DNA from: Chloroflexota bacterium
GTDB lineage: Bacteria; Chloroflexota; Anaerolineae; Anaerolineales; Villigracilaceae
Length of the DNA stretch: 53,831 nucleotides
Direction: 5' to 3'
NCBI GenBank assembly: GCA_016234555.1
Contig: JACRBJ010000089.1
Coordinates: 1-53,831 of the forward strand
In this document: one piece after another, positions 24,252 through 31,993 of the stretch
Numbering within the stretch: position 1 is the first letter of the stretch
Layout of the letters: each line of letters opens with the position of its first letter
The notes under the pieces: model-generated
Databases searched by the model: none
Told to the model about the DNA's origin: nothing
Seen by the model: the letters and a program-made list of their open reading frames with translations, nothing else
Translations under genes and position numbers: made by a program

Positions 24252-24280
24252 CTTTGAATAAAAACAAAAAGGATAAAACA

Positions 24281-24928
24281 ATGAATGCATTAAACAAATT
24301 TGGCGGTTTCGCAGCGTTCTACCTCGCAGCCGCCTACCTGATCGGAATTACCCTCTTCATCGTCGTGCTGGATTATCCCAACATCACCGACCCGGCCCAA
24401 AAGGTGGCATTGCTGGTTGAGAAGCAAATGGTCATCTTCGGAACCAACCTGCTGATGTACGTGTTCTTCGGGATTTTCCTGGCTGCCCTGTCGCTGGCGC
24501 TGCACGAGCGATTGAAGACTGGCATGCCTGCCCTGATACAGGTCGCAACCGTGATTGGAATCATCTGGGCGGGTTCGCTGGTCGCCAGCGGCATGGTCGC
24601 CAATGCGGGGATTGCCCCCGTCGTCGCGCTCCACGCCAATGACCCCGCACAGGCGGCGCTGCTTTGGCAGGGAATCGAAGCCGTGTCGAGCGAATTGGGC
24701 AACGGCAATGGCGAGATTTTGGGCGGCGTGTGGACTCTGCTAATCAGTTGGGCGGCGCTCAAAACTGGCAGCTTCCCCAAAGGCTTGAATTTCCTCGGTC
24801 TGCTGGTCGGCGCGGTGGGACTTGCATCCCTCCTCTTGACCGATCTGACAGGGCTGTTTGGAATCGGTCAAATGATCTGGTTTGTTTGGTTGGGAATCGT
24901 GTTATTGCGGACTTCAGATAAAGGATAA
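24281..24928 (+). CDS. Membrane protein, six-span, DUF4386-like neighbour
   Basis: 215 residues from the ATG at 24281 (AAAAAGGA upstream); a TTG at 24254 would add an unlikely lysine-rich tail. About six membrane spans, e.g. 'FAAFYLAAAYLIGITLFIVVLDYP', 'VIFGTNLLMYVFFGIFLAALSLAL' and 'NFLGLLVGAVGLASLLL'. It is similar in size and layout to DUF4386 proteins but without their clear C-terminal motif. It is followed 5 nt later by the third MDR enzyme. Function is unknown. Confidence 0.7.
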   Translation: MNALNKFGGFAAFYLAAAYLIGITLFIVVLDYPNITDPAQKVALLVEKQMVIFGTNLLMYVFFGIFLAALSLALHERLKTGMPALIQVATVIGIIWAGSLVASGMVANAGIAPVVALHANDPAQAALLWQGIEAVSSELGNGNGEILGGVWTLLISWAALKTGSFPKGLNFLGLLVGAVGLASLLLTDLTGLFGIGQMIWFVWLGIVLLRTSDKG

Positions 24929-24933
24929 ACAAA

Positions 24934-25938
24934 ATGAAAGCAATTGTATTTACCGAATACGGCTCACCCGATGTTTTGAAAATCAAGGATGTGGCAAAGC
25001 CCACCCCGAAGGATAATGAAATCCGGATCAGGGTTTATGCGACCTCTGTCAACTTCGGGGATCTGATGGCGCGAAACTTTGGCAATATCACGCCCAGTGA
25101 GTTCAATATGCCTGCGCCGCTGTACCTCCCTTCACGCATGGCGTTTGGTTGGAACAAACCCAGGATCACCATTTTGGGAAGCGAACTGGCAGGGGAGGTC
25201 GAAGCAGTCGGCAGGGATGTGGCGAAATTCAAGACTGGCGACCAGGTCTTTGCATATCTTGGCATGAACATGGGAGCCAACGCCGAGTACGTCTGCATCC
25301 CCGAGTCTGGTTCTGTGGCGCTCAAACCCGTCAACCTGACCCATGAAGAAGCTGTCACCCTGCCCTACGGGGCGATCATGGCGACGAGTCTGCTTGGGAA
25401 GGCAAATATCCAGCGCGGACAGAAAGTCCTCATCAACGGCGCTTCGGGCGGAATCGGCTCGATGGCGGTGCAGCTTGCCAAGCATTTCGGCGCGGAAGTG
25501 ACGGGCGTCTGCGGCACGCCGCGACTGGAATTCGTCAAATCCCTCGGCGCGGACAAGGTCATCGACTACACCAAGGAGGACTTCACCCAAAACGGCGAGA
25601 TCTACGACCTGGTCTTCGACATCCTCGGCAGGAGTTCTTTTTCAAAGATCAAGCGCTCGCTTACACCGAACGGGATTTACCTGTTAGCCAGTTTCAAGAT
25701 GAAGGCGTTGCTCCAAATGCTGTGGACTTCGATCACGGGCAGCAAACAAAAAGTCATTTGCACCTTTGCAAACGAGACAACCGAAAGTTTGGTCTTCGTC
25801 AAAAAGCTGGTGGAAGAAGGAAAGGTCAAAGCCATTGTTGATAAATCCTTCCCGATGGAACAGGCTGCCGAAGCGCACAGGTACGTGGAGCAGGGTCACA
25901 AGCAAGGGAATGTCATAATCACTGTAGGAAGAAGGTAA
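24934..25938 (+). CDS. Zinc-less MDR oxidoreductase, paralogue 3
   Basis: 334 residues. Same two-domain plan as the copies at 15950 and 21355, with cofactor loop 'GASGGIGSMAVQLAKHFGAEV' and the shared block 'KSLGADKVIDYTKEDFTQNGEIYDL'. An extra segment after 'MARNFGNITPSEFNMPAPLYLP' makes it slightly longer. No catalytic zinc ligands are seen. It is tightly packed between two membrane-protein genes (5 nt and 2 nt gaps), so it is part of their operon. The substrate is unknown. Confidence 0.9.
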   Translation: MKAIVFTEYGSPDVLKIKDVAKPTPKDNEIRIRVYATSVNFGDLMARNFGNITPSEFNMPAPLYLPSRMAFGWNKPRITILGSELAGEVEAVGRDVAKFKTGDQVFAYLGMNMGANAEYVCIPESGSVALKPVNLTHEEAVTLPYGAIMATSLLGKANIQRGQKVLINGASGGIGSMAVQLAKHFGAEVTGVCGTPRLEFVKSLGADKVIDYTKEDFTQNGEIYDLVFDILGRSSFSKIKRSLTPNGIYLLASFKMKALLQMLWTSITGSKQKVICTFANETTESLVFVKKLVEEGKVKAIVDKSFPMEQAAEAHRYVEQGHKQGNVIITVGRR

Positions 25939-25940
25939 AA

Positions 25941-26624
25941 ATGAATACAGGCAGAAAAACCGCCATTCTGGCTGGGGCGCTGTATTTCTCAGGGATCATC
26001 GCCGGGGTGTTTAGCATGGTTCCTGTCATAGATATTCCCAATTACCTGGCTCAAATTTCAGCTAATACAAGCCAGGTTAATTCAGGGGCTTTTTTCCAAT
26101 TTCTGATGACGGCTGCACATGTGGGCATGGCGATTACGCTATATCCGATTTTGAAAAAACAGAATGAGAGCCTGGCGCTGGGATATGTTGGGTCCAGGCT
26201 GGTTGCTGCGGCGTTTAATATAATCGGGGTCATCATCTTGCTCTTGCTGTTGACTTTAAGCCAGGAGTTTGTCAAAGCTGGCGCTCCTGTTTCAATTCAT
26301 TTTCAAACCATCGGAGAACTATTACGAACGGGCCGCGATTTGGTCAATCATGCGGGCGTGGTTATGGTTATGTGTGTGGGCGAACTGACGTTGTACTATT
26401 TGCTGCATCAAACAAAACTTGTCCCGCGTTGGCTGGCAGGCTGGGGCATTGTTGGAGCTGTGGTGGCAATCGTGGCAGGCTGTTTGTTTATGTTCCGCTC
26501 TATCGATCTGATGACATCGGTCTATATGGATTTTCCGCTTGCCCTGCAAGAGATGGTTTTCGCAGTTTGGCTTATAAGTAAAGGATTCAATCCATCGGTG
26601 GTCGTTTCCGGGACCGCCAAATAG
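25941..26624 (+). CDS. DUF4386 family membrane protein, copy 2
   Basis: 227 residues, about six spans, starting 2 nt after the MDR stop. Shared signatures with the copy at 23544: 'AILAGALYFSGIIAGVFS', 'LVPRWLAGWGIVGAVVAIVAG' and the ending 'DFPLALQEMVFAVWLISKGFNPS'. Function is unknown. Two copies plus related membrane proteins beside MDR enzymes suggest a repeated functional pairing. Confidence 0.85.
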   Translation: MNTGRKTAILAGALYFSGIIAGVFSMVPVIDIPNYLAQISANTSQVNSGAFFQFLMTAAHVGMAITLYPILKKQNESLALGYVGSRLVAAAFNIIGVIILLLLLTLSQEFVKAGAPVSIHFQTIGELLRTGRDLVNHAGVVMVMCVGELTLYYLLHQTKLVPRWLAGWGIVGAVVAIVAGCLFMFRSIDLMTSVYMDFPLALQEMVFAVWLISKGFNPSVVVSGTAK

Positions 26625-26634
26625 GAGGCAAAAC

Positions 26635-27267
26635 ATGAAATCAGAAAAGATGTGGAATCAGTTGGCAAAGAATTGGGATACGCCTGGCGTGAGCCTTGGA
26701 GAAAACGATCTCAAAATTATCGAAAGGGCGAAGAAATACTTCAACTCCAGCGCCGTCGTCCTGGACTACGGATGCGCGACAGGCTCAATCGCACTTGAAA
26801 TCGCCGGCATGGCAAAGGAAGTCCGCGGGATCGACATCTCCTCGAACATGATCGAGATTGCCACAAGGAAAGCCGATGAACGCGGGATAAAAAATATCGC
26901 CTTCACAAAGGCGACGATATTCGATGAAAGCCTGGGGAAGGAATCGTTTGATGTGATCCTGTCTCTGAGTATATTGCATTTGGTGGAAGACCCCGCACAG
27001 GTGATGGACAGGATCAATCAATTATTGAAACCTGGAGGTATCTTCATCTCTGCGACACCCTGTCTGGGAGAGAAGGCAGTTACCAGCGTCCTGATGAATA
27101 TCCCCATATTCGTTTTATCCAAAATGGGATTGATTCCCCCAATTCATTTTTTCAGCGCGTCCAGCTTGACGGCGTCGATTACCTGTGCGGGTTTTCAAAT
27201 TGTCGAACAGGAAGATTTGTTAGTCCGCCCGCTGCGGGAGTGCTTCATCGCGGCAGGGAAGATGTAG
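26635..27267 (+). CDS. SAM-dependent methyltransferase
   Basis: 210 residues, class I Rossmann methyltransferase: SAM loop 'VLDYGCATGSIALEIA', acidic 'VRGIDISSNMIEIA', post-II 'FDVILSLSILHLVEDP' and 'LLKPGGIFISATPCLG'. AGGAGG before the start is strong. It ends the operon begun near 22866; its substrate is unknown. The following DNA is the first WYL-derived repeat and has no terminator of its own before 27524. Confidence 0.88.
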   Translation: MKSEKMWNQLAKNWDTPGVSLGENDLKIIERAKKYFNSSAVVLDYGCATGSIALEIAGMAKEVRGIDISSNMIEIATRKADERGIKNIAFTKATIFDESLGKESFDVILSLSILHLVEDPAQVMDRINQLLKPGGIFISATPCLGEKAVTSVLMNIPIFVLSKMGLIPPIHFFSASSLTASITCAGFQIVEQEDLLVRPLRECFIAAGKM

Positions 27268-27523
27268 CGGATGATAAATCATATCAGGGGCGTAAAATGT
27301 CAGCCCCGCCACCTCGATGATGCGGTCCAGTCGGAAAGTCCGCTGCGCGTTGCGGAGATGACGGAAGTAATTGTCGATGAAAATTATACCGTCCCCAACT
27401 GGCGGAGGATGAAACTATGAAGCTCCGTAGCTAAACTACGAAAGAGGGGGAACAAAATCTCCGCCGAAACTCGCGGCAAGACTCGACTTCGACGGAAAGC
27501 AATTAATGGCTAAATTCGAATAA
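27268..27523. repeat. Composite repeat, copy 1: WYL-gene 3' fragment, conserved spacer, short 21-bp array
   Basis: 27308-27360 matches (same orientation) the 3' end of the exonuclease-WYL gene; read on the minus strand it gives 'RNAQRTFRLDRIIEVA'. It is followed by a block (27364-27404) almost identical to 30980-31020 and then two or three degenerate AACTACGAAGC units (27409-27457). No intact gene is present. The same composite occurs, longer, at 30912-31330. Confidence 0.75.
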
Positions 27524-27556
27524 ACGGGACAGGCTTTTTATAGCTTGTCCCGTGTT
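27524..27556. terminator. Terminator, GGGACAGGC family copy 1
   Basis: ACGGGACAGGC (27524-27534) pairs with GCTTGTCCCGT (27543-27553), loop TTTTTATA, then GTTT. Near-identical hairpins occur at 30009-30046 and 31415-31449. Confidence 0.65.
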
Positions 27557-27581
27557 TGTTGAGGACTTCACTTCAGGGTTT

Positions 27582-27880
27582 TCAGCCCAATTTGCTTTGC
27601 ACACTCTTGATTTTGTCCTCCATCGTTTGGGACTTGTCTGTCCGCGTGCCGGCTTTGATGACGGTGGAAATGCGCGGCGCTCCCATCTCGTGGACACTTC
27701 GTGACAGCGCTTAATGGCGGAGAACACTTCGTCCCATTCTCCCTCGATGTTGGTCCCGTTGGCGTGCTACTGTGTTTTCAGTCCCGCATCTGACAGGACT
27801 TTTTCACAGGCGGCGACATAAGGCGAGAGCGACACGCCCACCCCAAGGGGGATGATGGTCAAATCAACGATGACTTTCAT
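27582..27880 (-). pseudogene. Broken MTH1187-family thiamine-binding protein gene
   Basis: The start reads MKVIVDLTIIPLGVGVSLSP and continues 'YVAACEKVLSDAGLKTQ', the MTH1187/DUF77 thiamine-binding family (about 100 residues). An in-frame TAG follows, then 'HANGTNIEGEWDEVFSAIKRCHE'. A frameshift comes next, after which the family ending 'MGAPRISTVIKAGTRTDKSQ..KIKSVQSKLG' resumes in another frame and stops at 27582. Two independent lesions make it non-functional. Its start overlaps the stop of the SnoaL-like gene (ATGA). Confidence 0.8.
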
Positions 27881-28290
27881 GGATTCTCCACTAATTGCTT
27901 TGGTAAATACGTGGTGTGATCGAGCAGTATCTTCCAGCCTTGATTGGTTCTTATGAAGATATTCGATACAACCGCTTTCTCCATGTTTTCATCAAAGGAA
28001 ATGGATTCGTCCGCCGTCGCCCATACATGGTCTTTGTCCATGATATGTATCTCGACGTTGCTTATTTCTATGTCCAACCCTTTATATTGGATTGTCCGCT
28101 TGCTCCAATATTCGTCCAGTTGTTTTTTGCCGCGCAGCACATGACCGTTGCTTATTTTTATCATCTCGCTGCTGTCTGAAAAATATTGCAAAGCCCCGCT
28201 TATGTCAAGATTCTGAAACGCCTTGCAGATGCCGTTGTAAACACCCTGTATTTCCGTTAGGACATTGTCATAGGCTGCACTATTATCCAT
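27877..28290 (-). CDS. SnoaL-like / NTF2-fold protein
   Basis: 137 residues from the ATG at 28290 (AAGGAAA upstream); an ATG at 28323 has weaker support. It shows the pattern of small NTF2-fold proteins: 'YNGICKAFQNLDISGALQYFSDSSEMIKI', 'GKKQLDEYWSKR', 'VWATADESISF' and 'IRTNQGWKILLDHTTYLP'. Members may be enzymes or ligand binders; no catalytic set is evident. Its stop overlaps the start of the broken thiamine-binding gene, so the two were an operon. Confidence 0.75.
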   Translation of the reverse strand: MDNSAAYDNVLTEIQGVYNGICKAFQNLDISGALQYFSDSSEMIKISNGHVLRGKKQLDEYWSKRTIQYKGLDIEISNVEIHIMDKDHVWATADESISFDENMEKAVVSNIFIRTNQGWKILLDHTTYLPKQLVENP

Positions 28291-28498
28291 ATCCGGGTTT
28301 CCTTTCCTCTTGGTTTGAATCAAATTATTGCACGCCCCTTCGATTTTTTCAAGAATTTGCGGAAGTAAAACGGGTCAGGTTGTTTATGGCTTGCCTGATT
28401 TCTTTATTGCTCGCTTTCATGCCAGGAATTGAGTCCGACGGTTTTACTTGAATTCTGGAAACTCACTTTTCCCAAAGTTTTGCCAGAATGGCATCCCC

Positions 28499-29089
28499 CT
28501 ATTGCCAGGTGCTCGTCTCTTTGAATATGGCACCAGCCAATAAAACACTGCGTCTGGCAATCTCCTGAGGTGGATAAGGCTTTCTCTGTTCGAGCCACCA
28601 GGTGACGGCTTCCACAAGCATGGTTGCTACGAGGTTTGGGATGAACTCATCCGACGTTGGGTAGATGTGTGGGGCGGCGGGCTGCCATTGGGGGGATAAT
28701 CGCCCAAACTCCTTGATCAGGTCAACCAGAGACGCGCGCATCTTCAATACAAACCAGGGGCTGCCCTTCCGCCCAAGCAGCGCACGATAGAGCCGTTCAT
28801 ATTCCGCAATGTGCTCGAAGAACCTGACCCAGATCTCCGGTGAGTGTGCTGTGCCTGACTCTGAGACGGCATTGAACAAGGCCTGCATGGCTTCCGCGAA
28901 GATCTGTTCGACCAGATCATATTTATCCTGGTAATTGCGATAGAACGCCGCACGGCTGACCAACGCACGTTTGGTGACCTCGCCCACGGTGAGCGTGTCG
29001 AAACCCCGCTCCTCGATCAACTCAATTAATGCCTCCCGCAGCAGTTTCTGCGTCCGTCGAACGCGTAAATTGTTCACCGGCTGAGTCAT
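28499..29089 (-). CDS. TetR family transcriptional regulator
   Basis: 196 residues from the ATG at 29089, with AGGAGCG 5-10 nt upstream; an upstream ATG at 29125 adds residues not typical of the family. The helix-turn-helix is 'LLREALIELIEERGFDTLTVGEVTKRALVSRAAFYRNYQDKYDLVEQIF' (quoted here as the recognised pattern, residues about 16-64). The remainder is a ligand-binding domain. It is divergent from the methyltransferase at 29242, with a palindrome between them, so it probably represses that gene and itself. Confidence 0.9.
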   Translation of the reverse strand: MTQPVNNLRVRRTQKLLREALIELIEERGFDTLTVGEVTKRALVSRAAFYRNYQDKYDLVEQIFAEAMQALFNAVSESGTAHSPEIWVRFFEHIAEYERLYRALLGRKGSPWFVLKMRASLVDLIKEFGRLSPQWQPAAPHIYPTSDEFIPNLVATMLVEAVTWWLEQRKPYPPQEIARRSVLLAGAIFKETSTWQ

Positions 29090-29188
29090 TTTTCGCTCCT
29101 TGTCTCGTTTGGGACAAATATCCAAGGTTGAACCTTGTTTCTACTGACCTGCCTGACTACACTGGAGATTGGACAGGATAACTCATAC

Positions 29189-29203
29189 GATACAGTATGT
29201 ATC
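29189..29203. promoter_or_regulatory. Putative TetR operator
   Basis: GATAC and GTATC are inverted around AGTAT, in the spacer between the divergent TetR and methyltransferase genes and 39 nt before the methyltransferase start. Position and symmetry suit the TetR regulator; binding is not shown. Confidence 0.5.
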
Positions 29204-29241
29204 ATACTCATCGATCTGTCAAACAAGAAGGAGTAGACAAA

Positions 29242-29913
29242 ATGAACGATACCGATATTTCAGAGAAAGATAAGTTGATGGCAAGTCAAATGGAAAAGAT
29301 GGTGCCTTCCTATGACTCGTACATGAAAAAAGTGACCGTGGGGCGGGAGCGCGTTTTACGTGAGGAGACAGTGAACCTGGCGCAGGTGAAAGCGGGGGAT
29401 TGCGTCCTTGAAATCGGTTGCGGCACCGGGACGTTGACACTTGTCGCCAAGCGAAAAGCAGGAGCATCGGGCAAGGCGTTTGGCATTGACATCATCCCCG
29501 GGATGATCGAAGCCAGCCAGCGTAAGGCGGCGGAAGCCAATGAGGAAATTACTTTTCGATCAGGGAGCATTGACGATATTCCCTTTTCCGCAAATCAATT
29601 CGATGTCGTGATGTGCAGCTTCATGATCTTTCACATGTCTGAAACGACGAGGCGGAAAGGGATTGCAGAGATCCATCGCGTTCTCAAACCACAGGGACGA
29701 CTGCTTGTGTTGGATATGGCTTTGCCGGCACAGCCCCTGCCCAGGGCAATTGCCAAAATGTTGTTTGGCGGTATGTTGGAACATGAATTGCAGGAACTGC
29801 GCCCGTTGATGGAGGCTTCTGGTTTTTCAAATATAGAAATTGCCCGGGCAAATTTTCGAATCCTTGGGCTTTCCGTCCTCGCTTACGTACGTGGCATTGC
29901 GCGGAAGGATTAG
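29242..29913 (+). CDS. SAM-dependent methyltransferase (UbiE/MenG-like)
   Basis: 223 residues from the ATG at 29242 (AAGAAGGAG at 29225-29232). Motifs: 'CVLEIGCGTGTLTLVAK', 'AFGIDIIPGMIEASQRKA', 'NQFDVVMCSFMIFHM' and 'RVLKPQGRLLVLDMA'. The family methylates quinones, lipids or small metabolites. With the divergent TetR regulator it is likely an inducible detoxification or modification unit; the substrate is unknown. Confidence 0.88.
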   Translation: MNDTDISEKDKLMASQMEKMVPSYDSYMKKVTVGRERVLREETVNLAQVKAGDCVLEIGCGTGTLTLVAKRKAGASGKAFGIDIIPGMIEASQRKAAEANEEITFRSGSIDDIPFSANQFDVVMCSFMIFHMSETTRRKGIAEIHRVLKPQGRLLVLDMALPAQPLPRAIAKMLFGGMLEHELQELRPLMEASGFSNIEIARANFRILGLSVLAYVRGIARKD

Positions 29914-29927
29914 GCATTCCTCCTGCT

Positions 29928-30008
29928 ATGATAAATTACCACTGCACGGTCGTAGGCTCACAGCCGTATGAAGTATTCAAGAGGGCGCTGGAGCAGATAT
30001 TGAAATAA
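29928..30008 (+). pseudogene. C-terminal fragment resembling a DsbA-family protein
   Basis: A 26-codon frame reads 'CTVVGSQPYEVFKRALEQILK' without a ribosome-binding site. The 'G.QPYEVF..ALE' wording recalls the C-terminus of DsbA-type thiol oxidoreductases. The rest of such a gene is missing. It may also be chance. Confidence 0.3.
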
Positions 30009-30046
30009 CAAAACGGGACAGGCCTTTTATGGCTTGTCCCGTTTTG
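30009..30046. terminator. Terminator, GGGACAGGC family copy 2
   Basis: CAAAACGGGACAGGCC pairs with GGCTTGTCCCGTTTTG (one G-T) around TTTTAT, with T/A runs on both sides, so it works in both directions. It lies between the methyltransferase and the convergent lipoprotein gene. Confidence 0.75.
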
Positions 30047-30076
30047 TTTCTGCTGGAATATTTTTTGAATTTTTTG

Positions 30077-30703
30077 TTATGGCTTTACCTTTTGTTTGAA
30101 GACATATTTCGCAGCCTCTGCGACAGTCTCTTTCTCATTGTAGAAGAAGACAGCCACCATGTCCCCATCTTCACGGATATGTGCATAGAACCATCCGTTC
30201 AGGCCAGAGTCGGCATACCCATCAATAACCTCGGTTTCTGTCCACTTCAACCATGCGCCATTCCTGTCCCCATTTTTGTAGTCTTCAAGGTTATTCCACC
30301 TGGCTTGTTCTACTTCATCTCCGAAGTCCGTTACATACTCACCATTCATCTTGAGTATGGTTGTGTACCCACTGGTGTTCGTCCAAAATGTCCTGCCTGT
30401 AAACGCATTTCCGTCCATTTTTTCCATTAGAAAGATGATGCCGATTGTCCACTTGGGGGTTTGCTCGACAGTGCCGTTCCATTCTTGAGGAAGCACAACC
30501 ATGGTGGGGACTGCTGTGGGTTCCAAAGTTGGTGTCGGTGTTGGTGACGGGATCGGCGTTGCGGTTGGTTCGGGGGTGAAGGTGGGCGGTATCGGTGAAG
30601 GTGTAGCTGTAGGCGGGACAGGCGTTGAAGCGGGAGCGCACCCACTCAATAAAACCACGAGCATGACGAACACAAGAAATGCTGACTGAATTGACTTTTT
30701 CAT
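30077..30703 (-). CDS. Lipoprotein with Thr/Pro linker, unknown
   Basis: 208 residues. The signal peptide ends at the lipobox 'LLSGC' (Cys22). A roughly 45-residue linker made almost only of Thr, Pro, Ala and Ser follows, then a globular domain (about 75-208) beginning 'LPQEWNGTVEQTPKWTIGIIF'. The domain has many aromatic and Gly/Asn residues ('NTSGYTTILKMNGEYVTDFGDEV') and looks beta-rich. I do not recognise a family. It is anchored outside the membrane. AAGGAGATAAGGA before the start is strong. Confidence 0.75.
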   Translation of the reverse strand: MKKSIQSAFLVFVMLVVLLSGCAPASTPVPPTATPSPIPPTFTPEPTATPIPSPTPTPTLEPTAVPTMVVLPQEWNGTVEQTPKWTIGIIFLMEKMDGNAFTGRTFWTNTSGYTTILKMNGEYVTDFGDEVEQARWNNLEDYKNGDRNGAWLKWTETEVIDGYADSGLNGWFYAHIREDGDMVAVFFYNEKETVAEAAKYVFKQKVKP

Positions 30704-30911
30704 TATCCTTATCTCCTTTGATTTGATTATGCGGGATTATGACGACTGTGATTTACACAGTGCCGCATAAATTCCTGACTCGAAGTCTTGTACAACGTTA
30801 TTGTTGTATAAGATTTTCCATATTGTTTTCACTAACGATAAGCCAAAACTTTTACCAGCCTTTATTTTCCACCGTTAAGTTGTTGCATTATAAAACAAAA
30901 CCCTGGTTGCT
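30704..30911. other. Non-coding stretch with two hairpins
   Basis: No gene is seen. A nested hairpin (TTATGCGG 30727-30734 / CCGCATAA 30763-30770, with ACTGTG/CACAGT inside) and CTTGTACAAC/GTTGTATAAG near 30785-30811 are the only structures. They may be control sites for the lipoprotein gene or remnants. Confidence 0.4.
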
Positions 30912-31330
30912 TCCCCACCTCCACCGCCACCTTGATGATGCGGTCAAGTCGGAAGGTCCGCTCCGCATTGTGAAGATGATGGAAGTAATTGTCGGTGAAA
31001 ATTATACCGTCCCCAACTGGCGGGGGAACTAAACTACGAAACCCCGTAATCAAACTACGAAGCTTCGTAACTAAACTACGAAGCATGGGAACAAAACTAC
31101 GAAGCTCCGTAATCAAACTATGAAGCTTCGTAACTAAACTACGAAGCGGGGGAACTAAATTACGAAACGTCGTAATCAAACTACGAAGCTCCGTAACTAA
31201 ACTACGAAAAAGGGGAACAAAACTACAAGGTTCCGTATTCAAACTACGAAGCAGGGGAACAAAATTACGAAGCTTCGTAACCAAATTTAGGAAGCGGGGG
31301 GACTAAATTACGAAGTTCCGTCCCTAAACT
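30912..31330. repeat. Composite repeat, copy 2: WYL fragment, spacer and long 21-bp tandem array
   Basis: 30924-30975 matches the exonuclease-WYL 3' end ('HNAERTFRLDRIIKVAVEVGK' read on the minus strand, quoted in part). The spacer block 30980-31020 matches copy 1. From 31028 to about 31330 a degenerate unit close to AACTACGAAGCTCCGTAATCA repeats about 14 times. On the minus strand it keeps a frame open, giving heptads such as LRSLVTK, LRSLITE and FRSLVPP. No start signal or ribosome-binding site supports translation. Confidence 0.75.
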
Positions 31331-31609
31331 TGAAACAAGGGGACGAAACTTCCAGCGAAGCTGTTTTACAGCAGGACACGGCTCTGCTGAAAGGCGCTGA
31401 TTGAACTTTCACAAAAAACGGGAGGGGCTTTTAAGGCTTATCCCGTTTTAATCTCTATTTTCAATAAACCTTTCAAGAATGCAAGAAAAGCCTGTGGATT
31501 TGCAGAAGCGTGGAGATGGCTAGTACTCAATTCCTACCAGAATACCCCTTGTTTAAATGCCCATAGTGTTAAAGTGTTAGTGGTATGACGTTAAAGAAAA
31601 TTTGATTCT
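31331..31609. other. Non-coding stretch with one terminator
   Basis: No gene is seen. It contains the third GGGACAGGC-like hairpin (31415-31449) and a GCTGTTTTACAGC-type short hairpin near 31360; otherwise nothing recognisable. Confidence 0.4.
31415..31449. terminator. Terminator, GGGACAGGC family copy 3 (degenerate)
   Basis: AAAACGGGAGGGGC pairs imperfectly with GGCTTATCCCGTTTT around TTTTAA, the same layout as the hairpins at 27524 and 30009. Confidence 0.55.
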
Positions 31610-31639
31610 ATGCTTATTGACCAGATCATTGGAGATATT

Positions 31640-31879
31640 ATGAACAAGAAACCATTGAAGCCCAAAAACAAAAAGTCTTCAAAAGCTACTCATCGAAGAG
31701 GTGGGCAATCTATTTCAGTCCTGAAATTGCATTACAAGTTTTGGATTCTGATTGGAACAATGTTTTTGGCAGGAATTGCTATATTTTTTGATGTTGAAAC
31801 ACCAGCAGTATGGACATTCCTGTATGGAATTGGCAGCTGGGCAGCATTGACAGCTAATCCTCAAAACTTGCCTAGATAA
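31640..31879 (+). CDS. Small membrane protein, unknown
   Basis: 79 residues from the ATG at 31640, with GGAG at 31631-31634; an ATG at 31610 is less supported. A lysine-rich N-terminus ('KKPLKPKNKKSSKATHRRGG') is followed by two hydrophobic segments ('FWILIGTMFLAGIAIFF' and 'VWTFLYGIGSWAALTA'). No family is recognised. It sits between two WYL-derived repeats, so it may be cargo of the patchwork region. Confidence 0.5.
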   Translation: MNKKPLKPKNKKSSKATHRRGGQSISVLKLHYKFWILIGTMFLAGIAIFFDVETPAVWTFLYGIGSWAALTANPQNLPR

Positions 31880-31901
31880 ATTGAGTACAAATTCTCGTTC
31901 C

Positions 31902-31972
31902 TTCCCCACCCCGATATTAGGTCCAAGCGAAAAGTCCGCTCAGCGTTGCGGGTGTGACAGAAGGCTTGGGAG
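31902..31972. repeat. WYL-gene 3' fragment, copy 3
   Basis: About 65 bp match 33092-33165, the 3' end of the exonuclease-WYL gene, in the same orientation. They include the run GCGTTGCGGGTGTGACAGAA shared exactly. With the parent it brackets the lipoprotein gene 31994-33076 as direct repeats. Confidence 0.75.
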
Positions 31973-31993
31973 CAGGAAAAACTCGAAGTCATG

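Noticed and set aside
30862..31284. Minus-strand 140-codon frame as a real protein
   Set aside because: It consists of the tandem repeat plus a WYL remnant and has no ribosome-binding site. It is kept as a repeat with possible coding origin, not as a gene.
31028..31330. CRISPR array
   Set aside because: The repeats are contiguous with about 21-bp period and degenerate. There are no unique spacers of constant length and no cas genes.
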